Source of the DNA: an uncultured bacterium
GTDB taxonomy: Bacteria; Bacillota; Clostridia; Oscillospirales; Acutalibacteraceae
Assembly: GCA_905215055.1 (NCBI GenBank)
Contig: CAJMOH010000077.1
Location: 1 to 8,832 of the forward strand
Direction: 5' to 3'
Length of the DNA stretch: 8,832 nt
The stretch's first letter is position 1, and each line of letters begins with the position of its first letter. Position numbers and translations under genes: made by a program. Positions 5,605 to 8,832 of the stretch are shown here, piece by piece. The notes below the pieces were generated by a model. The model worked only from the letters and a program-made list of their open reading frames with translations, did not search any database and was not told where the DNA came from.

Positions 5605-5634
5605 TTGTCATGCCCCCAATAATATTGGTATATA
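5605..5634 (+). promoter_or_regulatory. Possible second promoter with palindromic operator
   Basis: TTGTCA (5605-5610) and TATATA (5629-5634) are 18 nt apart. The spacer contains a perfect palindrome CCAATA-A-TATTGG (5616-5628), placed where a repressor would block RNA polymerase. The start point would fall at the terminator hairpin, which makes it less convincing as a main promoter. Confidence 0.35.
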
Positions 5635-5635
5635 T

Positions 5636-5687
5636 AAGCGTTTCTATCAAGGCAGTTTTCTGCGCGGATAGAAACGCTTTTTTGTTT
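5636..5687 (+). terminator. Strong intrinsic terminator/attenuator before the polyimmunity gene
   Basis: AAGCGTTTCTATC (5636-5648) pairs perfectly (13 bp) with 5667-5679, followed by six T, one G and four T. The 18-nt loop holds a small GCAG/CTGC stem. It lies downstream of the promoter and leader ORF but 31 nt before the polyimmunity start, so read-through control is likely. Confidence 0.85.
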
Positions 5688-5717
5688 TGAAAACGTCAAC
5701 TGGAGGAGGATTATGGT

Positions 5718-7634
5718 ATGGACAATTTGCTGGAACAACTTGAACAGTGGAATAAAAACGATGAATTTTCCCGGTGTATTGAAGCCATTGAAGCTATCCC
5801 GGAAAAAGAGCGTGGATATAAATTGACCGTATTGCTTGGCCGGGCTTATAGCAATTTGGCAGTATTGGGAGATCACAAGGCGCATGGAGATGATGATGAA
5901 GTAGATAAGGAACTTATCCAACACTCCATTGACATTTTGGAAACTGTATGGAAACAGGGAGAAAATGACCCGTACTGGAACGCTCGCATGGGATATGCTC
6001 ACCTCATGGCAGATGATACGGCGGCTGTTGCTCTTGAATATGGAAAGCGGTGGCTGGAATTAGAGCCGGACAATCCAGAAGCGCAGAAATTGGTGAGCGA
6101 TTGTGAGGGGTATCTTTCGGAAGAACCAGTCGAAATGTATGACGAGGCCGATTGGGATGCGGTAGAGAAACACATTGAAAAATATTTCGGTCATTATGAT
6201 TACGTATTTCACGAAAGTGTTTCCACAGGTATTCATTTGGACATCTGCGTTATTCCACCGCGAAAAGATCATAACTATTATACCCTTGTTACATTTGGAA
6301 TGGGCGCTCATAGAATGAACGTGCCAGAGGAACTAACAGAGAAAAAATTGGAACGGGCAGAGCTTTTAATCAATCTTCCCCCGGATTGGAAATTGTCGGA
6401 GGAGGATTGGCAAGAGGAAAAATGGTATTGGCCTATTGATGTTTTGAAATGGATTGCCCGCATACCTGTTAAAGATAGAAATACTTGGCTTGGCTGGGGA
6501 CATACCATAAGTTCCGGTGAGCCATTTGCGGAAAGTACAAAATTGTGCGGGGCTATGTTATTAAACCCTGGTGTGTTTGGTGAACCCTCATACTTCTGCA
6601 CTCTCCCCGACGGGGACGAAGTGAATTTTTATCAGCTTATCCCTCTCTACAAGGAAGAAATGGAGTTTAAGTTAGAAAATAGTGTAGATGAACTTATAGA
6701 TAAATGCCCGGACGAAATCTTGGAGGTCATTAACCCCACGCGCCTTAATGCAATTACAGATGAAGATACGATTGGCTATGATTTAGCGGAAATGGATAAT
6801 GCGGAAAGTCATCTAAAACGTATCCGGGATTTGCATTTGCCTGTTGATGAACTGGCCGCTTACAACTCTATGGCCGTTTATCTGCGTTGGGCTATGGAAC
6901 GAGGGCAAATGAGTAATCCGTTTCTTACCCAGTACCGAAATGTGGTAGAAGCAGTTAGGGCGGGGAATGGCCCCGACTTGCGTGTGTTTATCCGGGACAA
7001 GCTGGACGGAAAATTGTCCACACAATTTTTTGATCGGGTAGGCTCTGGCTTTGCTCAATGGTATGCCCAGGACAATCGCTCAAACCCCTATGGCTATCTT
7101 CGGGACTACCGTGATTGCGCTCTGGCTGTTTTGAAAGACCATACATGGAATAGCATTGAGGAGGAAGAAGCCGCATATTTGCTTTTGCCTTATACCGAGG
7201 AAAGCTACCAGGCGATAAGTGCAATTTTGGATAAGCGGTTAAAAGAATTTTTGGAAGCAGAATTTGAAGATGATCCCGAACTGCGTGTTGCACGTGCCGC
7301 CGATGGAAAGCCGCCTATCATTCCCGATTGGGACGGTCCCCTATTCTGCTATGCAACTGACCGTATCGCTCAAGAGGGTTATAAAATCAAGGTGGCAGAA
7401 CGGGTAGCGCCGGAGCGTGAGGAATGGGGCTGGGACACCGGCTGGGGGTTCTTTTCCGATGATGACGATGAAATTGAAGATGACGAAAACGGCGGCTTTT
7501 ACGATATTCGAGACATTTGCCGCATTGACCCAACCGTAGTGCCCCTGTTGTCCTTGCCTTATGGCACGTGTATGGAGAAAGACGAAACCGGGGAATGGAT
7601 TGAAATTGAAGATGATGAAACGGAAAGGAGTTAA
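5718..7634 (+). CDS. Polyimmunity protein: TPR-like repeats, SUFU domain, DUF2185/Imm33-like C-terminus
   Basis: The product has 638 residues, is acidic and cytosolic, with no signal or membrane segment. Residues 1-135 are helical repeats of TPR type (GRAYSNLAVLGD, ARMGYAHLMADDTAAVALEYGKRWLELEPDNPEA). Residues about 145-335 look like a bacterial SUFU domain (WDAVEKHIEKYFG, FHESVSTGIHLDICVIPP, YYTLVTFGMGAHRM, ELLINLPPDWKL, WYWPIDVLKWIARIP, FYQLIPLYKEEMEFKL). Residues 378-470 (YNSMAVYLRWAMERG, DLRVFIRDKLDGKLSTQFFD, YLRDYRDC) resemble a domain of unknown function in immunity-type proteins. Residues about 540-638 resemble DUF2185/Imm33 (ATDRIAQEGYKI, DTGWGFFSDDDDE, DPTVVPLLSLPYGT). SUFU and Imm33 are known or predicted immunity domains that neutralise polymorphic toxins. 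GGAGGAGG (5702-5709) precedes the ATG by 8 nt. It is AT-richer than the backbone. Confidence 0.8.
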   Translation: MDNLLEQLEQWNKNDEFSRCIEAIEAIPEKERGYKLTVLLGRAYSNLAVLGDHKAHGDDDEVDKELIQHSIDILETVWKQGENDPYWNARMGYAHLMADDTAAVALEYGKRWLELEPDNPEAQKLVSDCEGYLSEEPVEMYDEADWDAVEKHIEKYFGHYDYVFHESVSTGIHLDICVIPPRKDHNYYTLVTFGMGAHRMNVPEELTEKKLERAELLINLPPDWKLSEEDWQEEKWYWPIDVLKWIARIPVKDRNTWLGWGHTISSGEPFAESTKLCGAMLLNPGVFGEPSYFCTLPDGDEVNFYQLIPLYKEEMEFKLENSVDELIDKCPDEILEVINPTRLNAITDEDTIGYDLAEMDNAESHLKRIRDLHLPVDELAAYNSMAVYLRWAMERGQMSNPFLTQYRNVVEAVRAGNGPDLRVFIRDKLDGKLSTQFFDRVGSGFAQWYAQDNRSNPYGYLRDYRDCALAVLKDHTWNSIEEEEAAYLLLPYTEESYQAISAILDKRLKEFLEAEFEDDPELRVARAADGKPPIIPDWDGPLFCYATDRIAQEGYKIKVAERVAPEREEWGWDTGWGFFSDDDDEIEDDENGGFYDIRDICRIDPTVVPLLSLPYGTCMEKDETGEWIEIEDDETERS

Positions 7635-7639
7635 TGACA

Positions 7640-7876
7640 ATGCAGCTTGATAAAATTGAAGATGTTTTATCTGAAAATCTGGGAGAAGGGTATCGAATTG
7701 TTAGGGACAATGATGAACTATCTCCAATAATCGAATGGGTTGACTGGGTTAATCAATCGGAAAATGACGAGAATGAAGAAGCTATTCGGGTTGAAGTCCA
7801 TTTTGAAGATGGCACAGAGGAAACCTTTGAAAAAGGAATTACGCTTCGTCAAATCTGGCATGAAGATGTACTATAA
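7640..7876 (+). CDS. Small acidic protein (78 aa), unrecognised
   Basis: The start is ATG 7640, 9 nt after AAAGGAG (7624-7630). An alternative ATG 7634 overlaps the previous TAA (TAATG) but is only 3 nt from the ribosome site, and would add two residues. The product is strongly acidic, predicted to have two helices and then strands (AIRVEVHFEDGTEETFEKGITLRQIW), with no signal peptide. I recognise no family. It follows the polyimmunity gene directly, so the two are probably co-transcribed and translationally coupled, and an immunity or accessory role is possible by association. Palindrome copy 6 lies 30 nt after its stop. Confidence 0.6.
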   Translation: MQLDKIEDVLSENLGEGYRIVRDNDELSPIIEWVDWVNQSENDENEEAIRVEVHFEDGTEETFEKGITLRQIWHEDVL

Positions 7877-7906
7877 GAACACCCTACGTTGCTTGTTTAG
7901 GTGCGG

Positions 7907-7931
7907 ACTTCTGGACACTTTGTCCAGAAGT
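7907..7931. repeat. Dispersed palindrome, copy 6 (in the AT-rich cargo)
   Basis: The left arm is ACTTCTGGACA (7907-7917), the spacer is CTT, and the right arm is TGTCCAGAAGT (7921-7931), with perfect 11-bp arms. It lies between the small acidic gene and the DUF4259 gene, in DNA of different composition from copies 1-5. Confidence 0.9.
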
Positions 7932-7958
7932 GGCCCGGTAGATAAAGGAGGATGATAT

Positions 7959-8366
7959 ATGGGCGCATGGAATTATGGTGTTTTTGATGATGATACTGCG
8001 TATGACGCTTTGACTGACCTTAAAAATTCATTAGACATAATTGCTGATATGGAACGATATTTTGATGAGGTTATACAGGCTGAATATATCGGCTATGATG
8101 AAGCTCATTACGCTTTAGTATCAGCGGCCGTTATTGACAGCGTAATAAACAGCTTTGTGTATAGATGTGATGAGGAAGATTATTTTGAGTGGACAAGTTC
8201 ACAAAAATGTTTTGACTTTTCTCCCCTCAAACAAAAAGCAGTAACGGCTATTGGTGCCATTCTTTCTGATAATTCTGAATTAAGAGAATTGTGGGAAGAA
8301 AACGAGGAATTGTATGAAGCATGGAAAGAGGATAAACTTTCAATGCAAAAACGACTGCAACAATAA
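7959..8366 (+). CDS. DUF4259 domain protein, likely immunity-type
   Basis: The product has 135 residues and begins MGAWNYGVFDDDTAYDAL, the hallmark of DUF4259 (MGxWxxGxFxxDxAxD). Helices follow (ALVSAAVIDSVINSF), and the C-terminus (ELRELWEENEELYEAWKEDKL) is also typical. DUF4259 proteins are small cytosolic proteins often found among immunity genes of polymorphic toxin systems; no direct activity is known to me. AAAGGAGG (7944-7951) lies 7 nt before the ATG. The intergenic gap of 82 nt upstream contains palindrome copy 6 and no clear promoter, so it may be read from the polyimmunity transcript. The next gene starts 22 nt after the stop. Confidence 0.75.
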   Translation: MGAWNYGVFDDDTAYDALTDLKNSLDIIADMERYFDEVIQAEYIGYDEAHYALVSAAVIDSVINSFVYRCDEEDYFEWTSSQKCFDFSPLKQKAVTAIGAILSDNSELRELWEENEELYEAWKEDKLSMQKRLQQ

Positions 8367-8388
8367 CAAAAAGGAAAGGTGAAAAATC

Positions 8389-8832
8389 ATGGGATTGTTT
8401 GGAAACATTTTTAAGCCGCTGCAAGGAAAGCTGACCGCTAAACAAGAAGAAAATATGAAAAAGGTAGCGGAAGTATTTAAGGAAAAGACAGGGAAAGATT
8501 ATCAGACCGCCGTTGTCTGGAAAATGACAACAAAGAAAAAACTAACGAAAACTGTTCATACATATTACAACTGGCTTATGGGCTATGGCATAGACGATAA
8601 TAACATTCCTGAAATCGTACTTATTCCCGTAGATCCTAAATGGGATTGGATTGATGAACCTATTTATTGCAAAAAGACTAATTCCGAAATGACGCAGGAC
8701 AAGAAAACAAGCCTGTTCATCTTAAAGAATGACCAGCTTGAAGATGGCAAAATAGATTTACAGCTTATTAGTTCCGTGGCGATGATGGAAAATTATCTCA
8801 TGGACGTTAATTATATGTTTGACTATGAAAAA
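8389..8832 (+). CDS. Unrecognised cytosolic protein, 5' part (runs off the window)
   Basis: The frame is open from ATG 8389 to the end of the window (148 codons, no stop). AGGTGA (8377-8382) gives a good ribosome site 6 nt upstream. The product begins MGLFGNIFKPLQGKL, followed by a Lys/Glu-rich helix (KQEENMKKVAEVFKEKTGKDY), then mixed strand-like stretches (IPEIVLIPVDPKWDWIDEP, IDLQLISSVAMMENYLMDV). There is no signal peptide. I do not recognise the family. Its base composition and spacing match the DUF4259 gene just upstream, so it is likely another member of the same immunity-type cargo set. Confidence 0.65.
   Translation, partial: MGLFGNIFKPLQGKLTAKQEENMKKVAEVFKEKTGKDYQTAVVWKMTTKKKLTKTVHTYYNWLMGYGIDDNNIPEIVLIPVDPKWDWIDEPIYCKKTNSEMTQDKKTSLFILKNDQLEDGKIDLQLISSVAMMENYLMDVNYMFDYEK

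Noticed and set aside
7010..7031. Terminator-like hairpin AAAATTGT / ACAATTTT with T-run inside the polyimmunity gene
   Set aside because: The stem is short and AT-only apart from one pair, it lies in the middle of a well-supported reading frame, and it is probably chance.

Overview
This window looks like part of an integrative and conjugative element (Tn1549/CTn-like) from a gut Clostridia bacterium, possibly a high-GC Oscillospiraceae-type host (inference only). Positions 1 to about 5220 are GC-rich and hold the usual run of small conjugation genes: the end of an NlpC/P60 cell-wall hydrolase, DUF4315, DUF4366, two cysteine-rich proteins, a CTn accessory protein, MobC, a CD1845-family membrane protein and a MobA/MobL-type relaxase. 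From about 5400 onward the DNA is clearly AT-richer and has different codon use (judged by eye), and it holds cargo genes.

Backbone layout (1-5222): genes are tightly packed and on the + strand, often with overlapping stop and start codons. Several starts are not ATG: GTG for the Cys-rich VLP protein and MobC, probably CTG for the accessory protein, and probably ACG for the relaxase. Each of the last two sits 7 nt after a near-perfect Shine-Dalgarno. Gaps between genes carry strong inverted repeats, two of which could fold as branched structures (1784-1897 and 5275-5378). One promoter (3350-3378) lies before the CD1845-family gene.

Cargo layout (5400-8832): a strong promoter (5434-5462), a 30-codon leader ORF containing thirteen AAGC tetranucleotide units, a promoter-like/operator-like segment, and a strong intrinsic terminator (5636-5683) precede a 638-residue protein. 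That protein looks like a polyimmunity protein: helical repeats, a SUFU domain, a middle domain, and a C-terminal DUF2185/Imm33-like domain. It is followed by a small acidic protein, a DUF4259 protein and a gene that runs off the window. No toxin is seen, so this looks like a set of orphan immunity genes carried on a conjugative element.

The two most interesting signals are these. (1) A nearly identical 25-29 bp palindrome occurs six times, in both orientations, always at gene boundaries and in both the GC-rich and AT-rich parts. (2) The AAGC tract sits inside the leader ORF. Reading the frames by hand, adding one unit (14) or losing two (11) would make the leader ORF run through the left arm of the terminator and stop in its right arm, whereas 13 or 12 units stop it 40-50 nt earlier. 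This suggests a phase-variable, ribosome-controlled attenuator switching the immunity genes.
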